DNA of 23,916 bases from Treponema sp. (GTDB taxonomy: Bacteria; Spirochaetota; Spirochaetia; Treponematales; Treponemataceae), in the NCBI GenBank assembly GCA_017617145.1, contig JAFZWX010000193.1, positions 1-23,916 on the forward strand. Direction: 5' to 3'. The number at the start of each line of letters is the position of its first letter. Position 1 is the stretch's first letter. The notes below the pieces were generated by a model. The model did no database searches, had not been told where the DNA came from, and saw only the letters and a program-made list of their open reading frames with translations. The position numbers and the translations under genes are program-made. Positions 1-8,124 of the stretch are shown here, piece after piece.

Positions 1-213
1 TTCCTGCTGATTTCTTTCCCGAATGAGCTCATCTTTTGCATTTAACAAAATTTCTTTTTTCTGTGCTTCAGCTTCTCTGATTGCGTCCTGTTTTACACGT
101 TCTGCCTTTTGCTCTGAAGCAGATAATTGAAATCTGGCATAAAGCCAGCGAATAATCCATCCAAGAACAATTCCAACAACAGGGAGAATTATAAACCAAA
201 TCCAAGTTGGCAT
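1..213 (-). CDS. rny: Ribonuclease Y, N-terminal part (cut by window edge)
   Basis: The first 71 codons of a minus-strand gene run off the left edge. The protein begins MPTWIWFIILPVVGIVLGW, a single N-terminal membrane anchor (about residues 3-20). A highly charged helical region follows with repeated Ala/Glu/Lys/Gln, including AQKKEILLNAKDEL. An N-terminal anchor followed by a coiled coil with this KEILL.AKDE pattern is characteristic of RNase Y, the membrane-bound endoribonuclease that starts mRNA decay. The catalytic KH and HD domains would lie outside the window, so the call rests on the N-terminus alone. The start is ATG with a good AGGAGT ribosome site 8-9 bases upstream. The gene is divergent from dnaE and has its own strong promoter at 259-287. 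Confidence 0.75.
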   Translation of the reverse strand, partial: MPTWIWFIILPVVGIVLGWIIRWLYARFQLSASEQKAERVKQDAIREAEAQKKEILLNAKDELIRERNQQE

Positions 214-258
214 ATACTTCACTCCTATTATATCATTTTTTAGAATAGTTCACCTATA

Positions 259-287
259 ATTGTAAAGTAAAAAAGGCTATCTGTCAA
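259..287 (-). promoter_or_regulatory. Sigma-70 promoter for rny
   Basis: On the minus strand TTGACA (287-282) is followed after exactly 17 bases by TACAAT (264-259). The -35 is perfect and the -10 has five of six consensus bases. It lies about 45 bp upstream of the rny start codon. Confidence 0.75.
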
Positions 288-352
288 ACCGAAAATTTTA
301 TTTTTGATTAAACAACAGCCTTTACAAGTTACAAACAGGAGCCTGTTCACCC

Positions 353-381
353 TTGAATTAAACGCATTTTTACAACATACT
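353..381 (+). promoter_or_regulatory. Possible dnaE promoter
   Basis: TTGAAT (353-358), a 17-base spacer, then CATACT (376-381). Each hexamer matches four of six consensus bases. The -10 ends six bases before the preferred dnaE ATG at 388, so a transcript from it would start at or next to the start codon. Weak evidence on its own; the lack of a ribosome site before 388 makes it more interesting. Confidence 0.3.
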
Positions 382-387
382 AGAACT

Positions 388-3300
388 ATGGCAGATATTC
401 ATGTTTTTGATCCAGCGCCTGAGGGGACGCCGGTTTCTAATTTTGTGCACCTCCATGTACATTCTGATTATTCGCTTTTAGACAGTTGTGCTAAACTGGA
501 CTCTCTTATTGCTAAAGCAAAAAAACTAAATATGCCCGCTCTTGCACTTACTGACCACGGAAATATGTTTGGTGTACTTAATTTTGAGCATATCTGCCAC
601 GCGAACGGCATAAATCCTATTGTTGGTGAAGAATTTTATGTTGCTTACGGAAGTCATCTTGAACACGAGGATGTTCCTTACAGCCATAAAGGCGAAGAAG
701 GAGACAGGCACGCACACTACTTTCACCTTATTCTGCTTTGCGAAAACCAGAAGGGCTACGAAAATATGTCGTGGCTTTCTTCCATTGCCTTTACAGAAGG
801 ACTTTATTACGGAAAACCCCGCATAGATTTTGAACTGCTCGAAAAATATCACGAAGGATTAATCTGCCTTTCTGCCTGTATTATGGGTGAGCTTCCGCAG
901 ATGCTGCTTGCCGGAATGGACAAAGAAGCAGAAGAACTTGCATTAAAGTATAAAAATCTTTTTGGCCCGGACCATTATTACATAGAACTTCAAGATCACG
1001 GACTTCCAGATCAAAAAATAGTTGCCGAAAAACTGATTGCTCTTGCACACAAGCTTGATATTCCCCTTGTTGTAACAAACGATGTTCACTATGTCGAACA
1101 GGAAGATGCTGAAGCACAGGATGCACTTCGTTGTATAGGTTTTAAAGATATTCTGACTCAACCACATTCAAGAATGGGTGGCGACGAAAATCTCAGTTCC
1201 TGGTATTTCAAAACAGAACAAGAAATGAAACTGCTTTTTCCGCAGTGTCCCGAAGCCTACGACAATACAGTAAAGATTGCAAACATGTGCAACCTTACAA
1301 TTCATCAGTATAAAACAGAAGAATTAAAGGCCTGTCTTCCCCGATTTGAGCTTCCAAAAGAATTTCAGAAGCATGGGGATGACTACGCAGCAAACCAGGA
1401 TGATTTTGTACGCCATCTTGTTGAACAGGGCTTGCGTAAACGCTATGTAGAAATCACTCCCGAAATCCGTGACCGTGCAGAATATGAACTTGGAATTATT
1501 TTTAAGATGGGATTTTCCGGCTACTTCCTTATTGTCTGGGAATTTATTCACTGGTCAAAAGAGCATAATATTCCAATTGGTCCTGGCCGAGGTTCGGGTG
1601 CCGGTTCTCTTGTTGCCTATTGTCTTGAAATTACAGATATTGACCCGTTCCGCTTTGGGTTGATTTTTGAAAGATTCTTGAATCCTGAACGTGTATCAAT
1701 GCCCGATTTTGACGTTGATATGGACTTCGACTTTCGCCAGGATATTATCCAGCACACGCGCGACCTTTATGGAGAACCGCAGGTTGGACACATTGTTACC
1801 TTTGGTACACTTAAAGCAAAACAGGTAATTGCAGATGTTGGCCGTGTTTTAAATATCCCGCTTAGCGAAGTAAACATGCTCAAAAAATGCATTCCCGATA
1901 ACCCAAAAGCAACCTTAAAAAGTGCCTTTGAACCACCAAGCGAAAAGTTTCCCGATGGAGGTCAGCTTATTCCATATAAGGATGACCCGCGCTACCAGAA
2001 GCTGTTTGAGCTTGCTTTTAAGCTTGAAAACGTAAACCGAAATACTGGTCTTCATGCTTCGGGAATGGTAATTGGACTTACTGCCCTTCCAAACTGGGCG
2101 CCTGTATTTAAAGATCCAAAAACAGGAGAAGTTGGCGTTCAGTACACAATGGATATTATTGAACCGTGCGGCCTTGTAAAGTTTGACTACCTTGGTCTTA
2201 AGACACTTTCACTAATCCGCTATGCAGAAGATATTATAAACAAACACAAAAAGCCCGGTGAACCAGATTTTCATGCAGATAAAGTCAGCGAAACAGACCA
2301 GAAAGCCTTTGAACTCTTTCAGCGGGGCGACTCTGTTGCAGTATTTCAGTTTGAATCTCCGGGAATGCAGGATATTCTGCGACGTTTTAAGCCAGAAAAA
2401 ATTGAAGACCTTGTTGCCTTGAATGCCCTTTATCGTCCGGGACCTATGGAATGCATCCCTCAATATATTGAAGGAAAATGGAAACCTGAAACAATCCACT
2501 ACCCTGACCCTTCGCTTGAAGACCTTCTTAAAGAAACTTATGGTGTAATGGTTTATCAGGAACAGATTATGAAGGTTGCCCAGATAATCGCAGGCTTTTC
2601 TTTGGGTGGTGCAGACATGCTTCGCCGAGCTATGGGTAAAAAGAAGCCGGAAGTTCTTATGGGCAAAAAAAAGGACTTTATTGAAGGTGCACTTAAAAAG
2701 GGTTTTACAGAACAGCACGCTGATGAGATTTTTGAAATTATGGTTCCATTTGCCGGCTACGGCTTTAATAAATCTCACGCAGCTGCATATTCAGTTCTGG
2801 CCTACCGTACAGGCTGGCTCAAAGCAAATAAACCTGCTGAATTTATGGCAGCAAACCTTACAAATGAAATCAACTCAACAGACGGACTTCCTGTATATAT
2901 TGAAGAAGCGCGTAAAATGGGAATTCCTGTAGATCCACCAGATATAAATCGTTCTGATGTTTATTTTGACGTTGTTGACGGACGAATAGTTTTTGGACTT
3001 AAAGGAATCAAAGGAATTGGAGACACTGCTGCTAAAACAATTGTTGCTGACCGTGAGCAGAATGGTCCTTACAAAAACTTTATGGATTTCTTAAAGCGTG
3101 TTGGTGTAAGCACAGACGAAGACGGAAAGGTTCTTGTAAATAAAAAAGCAATTGAAGTTCTTATTAAAACAGGCGCATTCGACAATGTAGGTAAAGAAGA
3201 CGGAACTTACTTAAACCGTGTAACACTACTTGCAAATATGGAAGCCGCAATTGCCTATGCCGATGACCTTCTTTCTGATTCCAAAAAAGGACAGGAAAGT

Positions 3301-4068
3301 TTGTTTGGTGAATTCAGCGAAGAAGAGCTTTCATATACAGAGTTTGAATTCCAGAAAATTGATGATGTTCCTACAATGGAAATACTCAATATGGAAAAGG
3401 AATGCATTGGCTGTTATGTAAGTGGTAATCCGCTTGATGATTATAAAAAAGCAATAGCACGCGCAGTAACCTTAAAATCTTCTACAATGGCCCGCGCTGC
3501 TGCAGAAGCAAAAGCCGAAAAAGCACAGCTTGATGCACAGGGAGTTAATCCCTGGGCACGACGAGATGCAGGAAAAACCTATATTGCACTTGGAATGCTT
3601 TCGGGACTTCACCCAATCCGCACAAAAAAAGGCGACGAAATGGCCTTTGCAAAGCTTGTTGACTACACGGGCGAAATTGACTGTACTTTCTTTCCAAAAA
3701 CCTGGGGCGTAATGAGAAGTTTGATTGAAGACGGCGGAATCTATGCATTTAAGGGAAAGGTTGATGCTTCGCGCGACACACCAAGCTTTATTATTGATTC
3801 AATTGAAGATGCAAAACAACTTGAAAAACATTCTGTTCAGGCAGTACACATTTTAGTAGACTCCAATTTTAATGCCGAAACACAAATTTCAGATTTAAAG
3901 AATTTTTTATTTGGCGAAAAGGGTAATTGTTCAGTATATTTTCATATAGACGCAAAAAATAATCCTTTCGTCATAAAGGCAAACAATCAGCTTAATATGA
4001 ATGCAGAGGAAGCGACAATTGAAAAGCTAAAAGCCGTACCATTCGTAAAGGATGTCTGGCTGGAATAG
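388..4068 (+). CDS. dnaE: DNA polymerase III alpha subunit
   Basis: Catalytic subunit of the replicative DNA polymerase (C-family), extending DNA 5'-3' in the holoenzyme. Counting from ATG 388 (1226 aa) the order is: PHP domain opening with HLHVHSDYS (about residue 21); polymerase core with GPGRGSGAGSL and PDFDVDMDF, whose Asp442 and Asp444 match the E. coli D401/D403 pair; FDYLGL with the third catalytic Asp at about 600; a helix-hairpin-helix segment after GYGFNKSHAAAYS; and a C-terminal OB-fold region. Length fits the DnaE1 type. The frame stays open upstream to TTG 304, but those 28 codons do not look like DnaE and have no ribosome site, so 388 is preferred. No clear Shine-Dalgarno precedes 388 either. 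yggT-like and recG genes follow on the same strand. Confidence 0.96.
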   Translation: MADIHVFDPAPEGTPVSNFVHLHVHSDYSLLDSCAKLDSLIAKAKKLNMPALALTDHGNMFGVLNFEHICHANGINPIVGEEFYVAYGSHLEHEDVPYSHKGEEGDRHAHYFHLILLCENQKGYENMSWLSSIAFTEGLYYGKPRIDFELLEKYHEGLICLSACIMGELPQMLLAGMDKEAEELALKYKNLFGPDHYYIELQDHGLPDQKIVAEKLIALAHKLDIPLVVTNDVHYVEQEDAEAQDALRCIGFKDILTQPHSRMGGDENLSSWYFKTEQEMKLLFPQCPEAYDNTVKIANMCNLTIHQYKTEELKACLPRFELPKEFQKHGDDYAANQDDFVRHLVEQGLRKRYVEITPEIRDRAEYELGIIFKMGFSGYFLIVWEFIHWSKEHNIPIGPGRGSGAGSLVAYCLEITDIDPFRFGLIFERFLNPERVSMPDFDVDMDFDFRQDIIQHTRDLYGEPQVGHIVTFGTLKAKQVIADVGRVLNIPLSEVNMLKKCIPDNPKATLKSAFEPPSEKFPDGGQLIPYKDDPRYQKLFELAFKLENVNRNTGLHASGMVIGLTALPNWAPVFKDPKTGEVGVQYTMDIIEPCGLVKFDYLGLKTLSLIRYAEDIINKHKKPGEPDFHADKVSETDQKAFELFQRGDSVAVFQFESPGMQDILRRFKPEKIEDLVALNALYRPGPMECIPQYIEGKWKPETIHYPDPSLEDLLKETYGVMVYQEQIMKVAQIIAGFSLGGADMLRRAMGKKKPEVLMGKKKDFIEGALKKGFTEQHADEIFEIMVPFAGYGFNKSHAAAYSVLAYRTGWLKANKPAEFMAANLTNEINSTDGLPVYIEEARKMGIPVDPPDINRSDVYFDVVDGRIVFGLKGIKGIGDTAAKTIVADREQNGPYKNFMDFLKRVGVSTDEDGKVLVNKKAIEVLIKTGAFDNVGKEDGTYLNRVTLLANMEAAIAYADDLLSDSKKGQESLFGEFSEEELSYTEFEFQKIDDVPTMEILNMEKECIGCYVSGNPLDDYKKAIARAVTLKSSTMARAAAEAKAEKAQLDAQGVNPWARRDAGKTYIALGMLSGLHPIRTKKGDEMAFAKLVDYTGEIDCTFFPKTWGVMRSLIEDGGIYAFKGKVDASRDTPSFIIDSIEDAKQLEKHSVQAVHILVDSNFNAETQISDLKNFLFGEKGNCSVYFHIDAKNNPFVIKANNQLNMNAEEATIEKLKAVPFVKDVWLE

Positions 4069-4083
4069 GAGTATCGTATCATT

Positions 4084-4674
4084 ATGGGTGCAATTTTATC
4101 TATATTATCTGCAATAATAATTATTTACACAGTTTTGTGTTTGATTTCAATTTTCATGACCTGGATACCGGGCGCAAAGTTTACAAAATTCGGAAAGGTT
4201 GTATCAAAAATCACAGATCCTTACCTGAATCTTTTTTCAAGAAAAGGATGGTTCCGCATTGGCAACATTGATTTTTCCCCGATTCTTGCAATAGGAATCC
4301 TTTCAATTTTATCTTCAATAATTGGAGGCATAGCTACAACAGGAAGACTCCATTTTGGCGGCATTCTTGCAATGATTTTGAGTATGCTCTGGAGCCTTAT
4401 TTCTACTCTGCTCACAATTTTTATTCTTCTGATTCTGATCCGCTGGATTGTACTTCTTGTAAATAAAGGTCAGGTTTCTACAAATTCTGCGTGGTATCAG
4501 GTTGACCTTATGCTCCAGAAAATTGTTTATAAAATCGGAAACACTTTCTTTCGGAAAAATCTTACCTATCAGAAAGCCCTGCTCGTAAGCTGGATTTCTC
4601 TTGGAATTATATGGCTGCTAGCAAGAATACTGTTTGGAATTCTGATTGGACTTTGCAATAACATACCATTCTAG
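4084..4674 (+). CDS. YggT-family integral membrane protein
   Basis: A 196-residue hydrophobic protein with about four to five membrane segments. The first half holds the YggT signature: a hydrophobic helix, then KITDPYLNLFSRKGWFRIGNIDFSPILAIGIL, that is a (D/E)PYL...(R) segment followed by a D.SP(I/L)(L/V)A segment. A second helix-loop-helix block (about residues 95-195) suggests a two-unit arrangement like E. coli YggT. The biochemical role of the family is poorly known; it has been linked to osmotic or ion tolerance and, in Gram-positives, to cell division. The gene starts 15 bp after dnaE and its AGGAG overlaps the dnaE TAG stop, so the two are probably cotranscribed. Confidence 0.7.
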   Translation: MGAILSILSAIIIIYTVLCLISIFMTWIPGAKFTKFGKVVSKITDPYLNLFSRKGWFRIGNIDFSPILAIGILSILSSIIGGIATTGRLHFGGILAMILSMLWSLISTLLTIFILLILIRWIVLLVNKGQVSTNSAWYQVDLMLQKIVYKIGNTFFRKNLTYQKALLVSWISLGIIWLLARILFGILIGLCNNIPF

Positions 4675-4681
4675 AAATTCT

Positions 4682-4748
4682 GTCATTGTCGGGCTTGACC
4701 CGACAATCTTTCTTATGAATAGATTACCGGGTCAAGCCCGGTAATGAC
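4682..4748. repeat. Pair of inverted REP-like palindromes
   Basis: Two 27-base units (4682-4708 and 4722-4748) lie in opposite orientation, 13 bases apart. Each has a 9-bp stem and a 5-base loop (CTTGA or its complement TCAAG), with GTCATT at the outer edge. The units differ at four positions that change in pairs, ATTGTCGGG/CCCGACAAT versus ATTACCGGG/CCCGGTAAT, so both stems stay perfect. The 4722-4748 unit is identical to the one at 10781-10807. This resembles the widespread 'TTACCGGGTCAAGCCCGGTAA' class of bacterial intergenic palindromes. It ends two bases before the recG ribosome site. Confidence 0.8.
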
Positions 4749-4759
4749 ACGGAGAAAAG

Positions 4760-6910
4760 TTGAAAATCAATGAGATAAAAACACCAGTATCTGCTATTTC
4801 TGGTGTTGGACCGCAGTTAACAAAAAATCTCGCAAAACTCAACATCTTTACTGTTGGCGACCTGCTTCAATATTATCCTCGCACCTATGAAGACCGTTCT
4901 ATAAAAGTAACACTCGACCAGTATAAAACTCATCCAAAAATTCACACCGTAGCCCGCGTTATGGCTCAGGAATGGTTTGGTTACGGAAAAATGAAAACGC
5001 TCAAAATCATTATAAATGACGGAACAGCCCCTGCCGAGCTTATATGTTTTAACCGTGCTTTTTTAGAAAATCAGCTTGTCCCCGGGACAGTCATAACAGT
5101 AACCGGTGAATTTTTTGTAAAATACAACAAACTTCAAAGTACTTCGTTTGAGGCAACTAAGATGAGTGTGAATCAGCTTGGAGTTGAATCAATGCAACAG
5201 GTTACGGCTGCCTTATTACGACAGACTAAACCTTTGAACACAGGCATTCTTCCAGTTTATTCTCTTACAGAAGGCATTACACAGAAAGTTCTTACAAAGG
5301 CAATTACAGCAGCAGTAACACAATACGCACATGGAATTGATGACGAATTGCCACAAGATATTCTGCAAGCCCGCGGACTTTTACATAAGCAACAAGCCAT
5401 TACCACAATTCATCTTCCAAAGTCGCTGGAAGAAGCCGAAACTGCACGAAAAACTCTAGCATACGAAGAACTATACCATCTGCAGTATGCAATTGCACAA
5501 CGTGCATTCAGACACAGAGGTTTTGTTCCGGGAGACGAGCTTTCGCAGGGAAACTCTCCAGTAGAAGACATTTCTACAGCACAGTTCCGAGCCTCTCTTT
5601 CGCCGTTGCAACGCCAGCTTATGGATAAACTTCCTTTTGACCTTACAACGGACCAGCAAAAAGTAATTTACCAGATGAATGCCGAAATTGATACAGGTTT
5701 TACACAACGATACAAGCCTCAGAAAAACTCGGGTCGCCCTCCTTTTACAATGGCACGGCTTCTACAAGGCGATGTTGGTTCCGGTAAAACCCTCACTGCC
5801 CTCTTTATTTGTCTGCGCGTAATTAATTATGGTGGTCAATGCGCATTTATGGCACCAACAGAAATTCTTGCACGTCAGCACGCAGAAACAACATCCAGAA
5901 TGCTCGATAGTCTTGGAGTTCGTACTGCATTTTTAACAGGAAATATAAAAGCTGCTGGTCGCACCCGGTTATTAAAAGCGCTCAAAACAGGTGAAATTGA
6001 TATTTTAGTTGGAACACACGCATTATTCAGTGCACAGGTTGCCTACAAAGATTTACAGCTTGCCGTTATAGACGAACAGCATCGCTTTGGAGTTTTACAG
6101 CGACAGGCTATTATAGCAAAAGGACGTGTGAGCGAAGAAAACGGAATGACAAGTGAACCTCATGTATTGATGATGAGCGCAACACCTATTCCACAAACAC
6201 TTGCACTCACAATGTTCGGTGACCTTGATGTTTCTACAATAAAAACACTGCCACAAGGACGAAAACCAATTACAACGTATCTTGTAAAGGAAGGGAACGA
6301 AACTAATGCCTACGAAGCTGTGCGCAAGGAACTTGTAAAAGGACATCAGGCTTATTTTGTTTATCCGGCAATTCAGGCAGACAGTGATTTAAAATCGGCA
6401 GAAAAGAACTTTGAACAATTAAAAAAGATTTTCCCGGAATGCAAATGCGCTTTAGTTCACAGTAAAATTGATGAAGAACAACAGGCCGCTTCGCTGCACG
6501 ACTTCCACGACGGAAAGATTCAGATTCTTGTAGCAACAACTGTAATAGAAGTTGGAGTTGATGTGCCGAATGCAACCTGCATGGTAATTGAACAGGCTGA
6601 TCGTTTTGGAATGGCCCAATTGCACCAGTTACGAGGACGCGTTGGACGAGGAAAAGATCAGTCCTACTGCTTTCTTATTTACAATAAAAATCTTTCGCAA
6701 ACAGGCATTGAACGAATGAAAGCGCTTCGTCAGAGTACCGATGGTTTTTATATTGCAGAACAAGATTTAAAAACAAGAGGCCCGGGCGAATTACAGGGAA
6801 CTGTCCAGGCCGGTGAGCTTGCGCTCGGTATTGCAGACATTGGTAAAGACAAGGAACTTTTACTCCAGGCCCGCACCGATGCCTTTTGTGAATTTTCAAA
6901 ACAAAATTAA
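4760..6910 (+). CDS. recG: ATP-dependent DNA helicase RecG
   Basis: RecG remodels stalled replication forks and branch-migrates Holliday junctions. The 716-aa protein has the family layout: N-terminal helix-hairpin-helix motif (ISGVGPQLTKNLAKLNI) and wedge/OB domain (about 50-170); Walker A GDVGSGKT (337-344); DEQH Walker B (438-441) followed by RFGVLQRQ; motif III MMSATPIPQTLALTMFGDLD; and the C-terminal helicase lobe with TTVIEVGVDVPNAT and QLRGRVGRG (from 623). Start is TTG 4760 with GGAG five bases upstream, just after the REP-like pair. The length is slightly above the usual 680-700 aa. The 3' end is convergent with the sigma factor gene: the two TAA stops overlap within one TTAA (6907-6910), with no terminator between them. 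Confidence 0.96.
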   Translation: MKINEIKTPVSAISGVGPQLTKNLAKLNIFTVGDLLQYYPRTYEDRSIKVTLDQYKTHPKIHTVARVMAQEWFGYGKMKTLKIIINDGTAPAELICFNRAFLENQLVPGTVITVTGEFFVKYNKLQSTSFEATKMSVNQLGVESMQQVTAALLRQTKPLNTGILPVYSLTEGITQKVLTKAITAAVTQYAHGIDDELPQDILQARGLLHKQQAITTIHLPKSLEEAETARKTLAYEELYHLQYAIAQRAFRHRGFVPGDELSQGNSPVEDISTAQFRASLSPLQRQLMDKLPFDLTTDQQKVIYQMNAEIDTGFTQRYKPQKNSGRPPFTMARLLQGDVGSGKTLTALFICLRVINYGGQCAFMAPTEILARQHAETTSRMLDSLGVRTAFLTGNIKAAGRTRLLKALKTGEIDILVGTHALFSAQVAYKDLQLAVIDEQHRFGVLQRQAIIAKGRVSEENGMTSEPHVLMMSATPIPQTLALTMFGDLDVSTIKTLPQGRKPITTYLVKEGNETNAYEAVRKELVKGHQAYFVYPAIQADSDLKSAEKNFEQLKKIFPECKCALVHSKIDEEQQAASLHDFHDGKIQILVATTVIEVGVDVPNATCMVIEQADRFGMAQLHQLRGRVGRGKDQSYCFLIYNKNLSQTGIERMKALRQSTDGFYIAEQDLKTRGPGELQGTVQAGELALGIADIGKDKELLLQARTDAFCEFSKQN

Positions 6911-7746
6911 GCAGCAAGATATCCGTCGAGTCTCTTCATTCTTGTTGGATTCTGCAGACGGAAGATTGCCTTTTTTTCAATCTGACGAACGCGCTCTTTT
7001 GTAAGATTGCATTCTTCGCCAATTTCCTGAAGTGACATTGGTTTAAGTCCATTCAAGCCGTAGCGCAGACGAATAACCTTTGCTTCATTTGGTTTAAGAG
7101 TTCCAAGAAGCTTGTTCATATCGGCTTTAAGAGCTTTGTTTACAGTATTATCTTCTGGTCCTGTATATGTCTGATCTTCAAAGTAATCGCCGAGTACAGA
7201 AGAATCACTTTCTTTTGAAGAAACCTTTGAATCAAGAGAAACCATTCCATTGCTAATAGAAAGCAGTTCACGTACACGAGACTGAGGCATATTAAGCATT
7301 TCAGAAATCTGTGCAACTTCTTCTGCTTCACTCAATGTTCCGTTTATTAGATTGCTTGCATATTCAATGCGGACAAGTTCATTTGCACGATTCAACGGTA
7401 GACGAATTGCACGGCTCTTTTCGCTGAGTGCTTTAAGAATTGACTGATTAATCCACCAGACAGCATATGAAATAAAATGATATCCGCGTGATGGCTCAAA
7501 TTTATCAATAGCAGTCATAAGACCAATGTTTCCTTCGCTGATTAAATCTGTAAGGTCAAGTCCATGATTCTGATATTTTTTTGCAACCTTTACGACAAAT
7601 CGGAGGTTTGCTTTAATAATCTTATCTCTGGCAGCTTTATCACCTTTTTTTGCTTTTTCAGAGAGTTCTATTTCTTCTTCACGAGTAAGCAAAGGTACCT
7701 TGTTGATTTCCTTAAGATACATTGTAAGAACATCATCATTTTTCAT
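6907..7746 (-). CDS. Short sigma-70 family sigma factor (SigA/RpoS-like, group 1/2)
   Basis: A 279-aa RNA polymerase sigma factor without region 1.1. Region 1.2 is at 1-35 (DDVLTMYLKEINKVPLLTRE), region 2 at 45-110 with DLTDLISEGNIGLMTAIDKF and the -10-recognising FISYAVWWINQSIL, then region 3, then region 4 with the -35 helix-turn-helix SLQEIGEECNLTKERVRQIE near the C-terminus. Size and the FISYAVWWI.QSIL wording resemble short primary-like sigmas of Bacteroidota and the RpoS-like sigma of Borrelia; which is closer cannot be decided by eye. ATG 7746 is chosen because GGAGG lies 8 bases upstream; the frame is open 18 codons further, but that extension runs through the sigma-54 promoter at 7784-7800. 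Transcription is therefore probably RpoN-dependent. Confidence 0.9.
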   Translation of the reverse strand: MKNDDVLTMYLKEINKVPLLTREEEIELSEKAKKGDKAARDKIIKANLRFVVKVAKKYQNHGLDLTDLISEGNIGLMTAIDKFEPSRGYHFISYAVWWINQSILKALSEKSRAIRLPLNRANELVRIEYASNLINGTLSEAEEVAQISEMLNMPQSRVRELLSISNGMVSLDSKVSSKESDSSVLGDYFEDQTYTGPEDNTVNKALKADMNKLLGTLKPNEAKVIRLRYGLNGLKPMSLQEIGEECNLTKERVRQIEKKAIFRLQNPTRMKRLDGYLAA

Positions 7747-7783
7747 GTCATTGGCCTCCAAATAGTCTATACATAAAATATAT

Positions 7784-7800
7784 AGCAAGTTTTGTGCCAA
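7784..7800 (-). promoter_or_regulatory. Sigma-54 (-24/-12) promoter for the sigma factor gene
   Basis: On the minus strand TTGGCAC (7800-7794), a 5-base gap AAAAC, then TTGCT (7788-7784). This matches the sigma-54 consensus YTGGCACG-N4-TTGCW at every key position; only the base after CAC differs. A start about 12 bases past TTGC would give a 5' leader of roughly 25-30 bases carrying the GGAGG site. No sigma-70 type promoter of comparable quality was seen between the terminator and the gene. Confidence 0.75.
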
Positions 7801-7825
7801 CTAACAAAAAGGATGATTTTTTAAT

Positions 7826-7866
7826 AAAAAAACCTTATTCTGACCAGAAAAAGGGTCAAAACAAGG
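7826..7866 (-). terminator. Rho-independent terminator of the plsC-gltS unit
   Basis: Minus-strand RNA: CCTTGTTTTGACC, loop CTTTTTCT, GGTCAGAATAAGG, then seven U. The 13-base arms (7866-7854 and 7845-7833) pair except for two positions. It lies after the two long hairpins and before the sigma-54 promoter, so it should insulate that promoter from upstream read-through. The plus strand also has a T-rich tail (ATTTTTC), so weak bidirectional action is possible. Confidence 0.7.
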
Positions 7867-7958
7867 ATTTTTCTAATTTTACTGTATCATTTTGACACAA
7901 CATCATTTTTTGCATCAAAATTTGTTTCATAAAGACACAATAAGAATTCATGTATAGG

Positions 7959-8024
7959 CAGATAATTACCACCCACGAAAGAACAGGACGAAAAGGAAGT
8001 TCTTTCGTGGGCGGTAATTATCTG
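7959..8024. repeat. Long hairpin H1 (26-bp stem, 14-base loop)
   Basis: Arms 7959-7984 and 7999-8024 are complementary at 25 of 26 positions; the loop (7985-7998) is AGGACGAAAAGGAA on the plus strand. The single imperfect pair (7971/8012) is A-C on plus but G-U in minus-strand RNA. The loop matches the H2 loop (opposite strand) at 11 of 14 bases, and the top of the stem (CGAA..AAC) is shared, so H1 and H2 are related copies in opposite orientation. Confidence 0.85.
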
Positions 8025-8050
8025 GCTCAGATGAATTTTATTGTTAATTT

Positions 8051-8124
8051 GTGTGGAAAAATATCTGCCTGCGAACAAACTCCCTCTTCGCCCTGTTTGT
8101 TCGCAGGCAGATATTTTTCCACAC
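8051..8124. repeat. Long perfect hairpin H2 (30-bp stem, 14-base loop)
   Basis: Arms 8051-8080 and 8095-8124 are perfectly complementary over 30 bp. The 14-base loop (8081-8094) reads AGGGCGAAGAGGGA on the minus strand. H2 begins 9 bases after the gltS-like stop codon in the direction of transcription. No U-run follows on either strand, so it is not a standard intrinsic terminator. An RNA so long and perfectly paired would be a good RNase III substrate or a 3'-end stabiliser. Confidence 0.88.

Noticed and set aside
227..232. TATAAT on the minus strand just before rny as its -10
   Set aside because: It abuts the ribosome site, so the mRNA would start at or past AGGAG; the TTGACA-17-TACAAT element at 259-287 is far better.
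304..387. N-terminal extension of dnaE from TTG 304
   Set aside because: The 28 extra codons do not resemble DnaE, have no ribosome site, and the usual DnaE start lies shortly before HLHVHSDYS; ATG 388 is preferred.
7838..7861. Inverted repeat TTCTGACC-N8-GGTCAAAA as an enhancer-binding site for the sigma-54 promoter
   Set aside because: It is the core of a hairpin followed by seven U on the minus strand, so a terminator explains it better; a double role is not excluded.
8051..8124. H2 as an ordinary intrinsic terminator of gltS
   Set aside because: No U-run follows the stem on either strand and the 30-bp perfect stem is far longer than typical; a normal terminator lies further on at 7826-7866.
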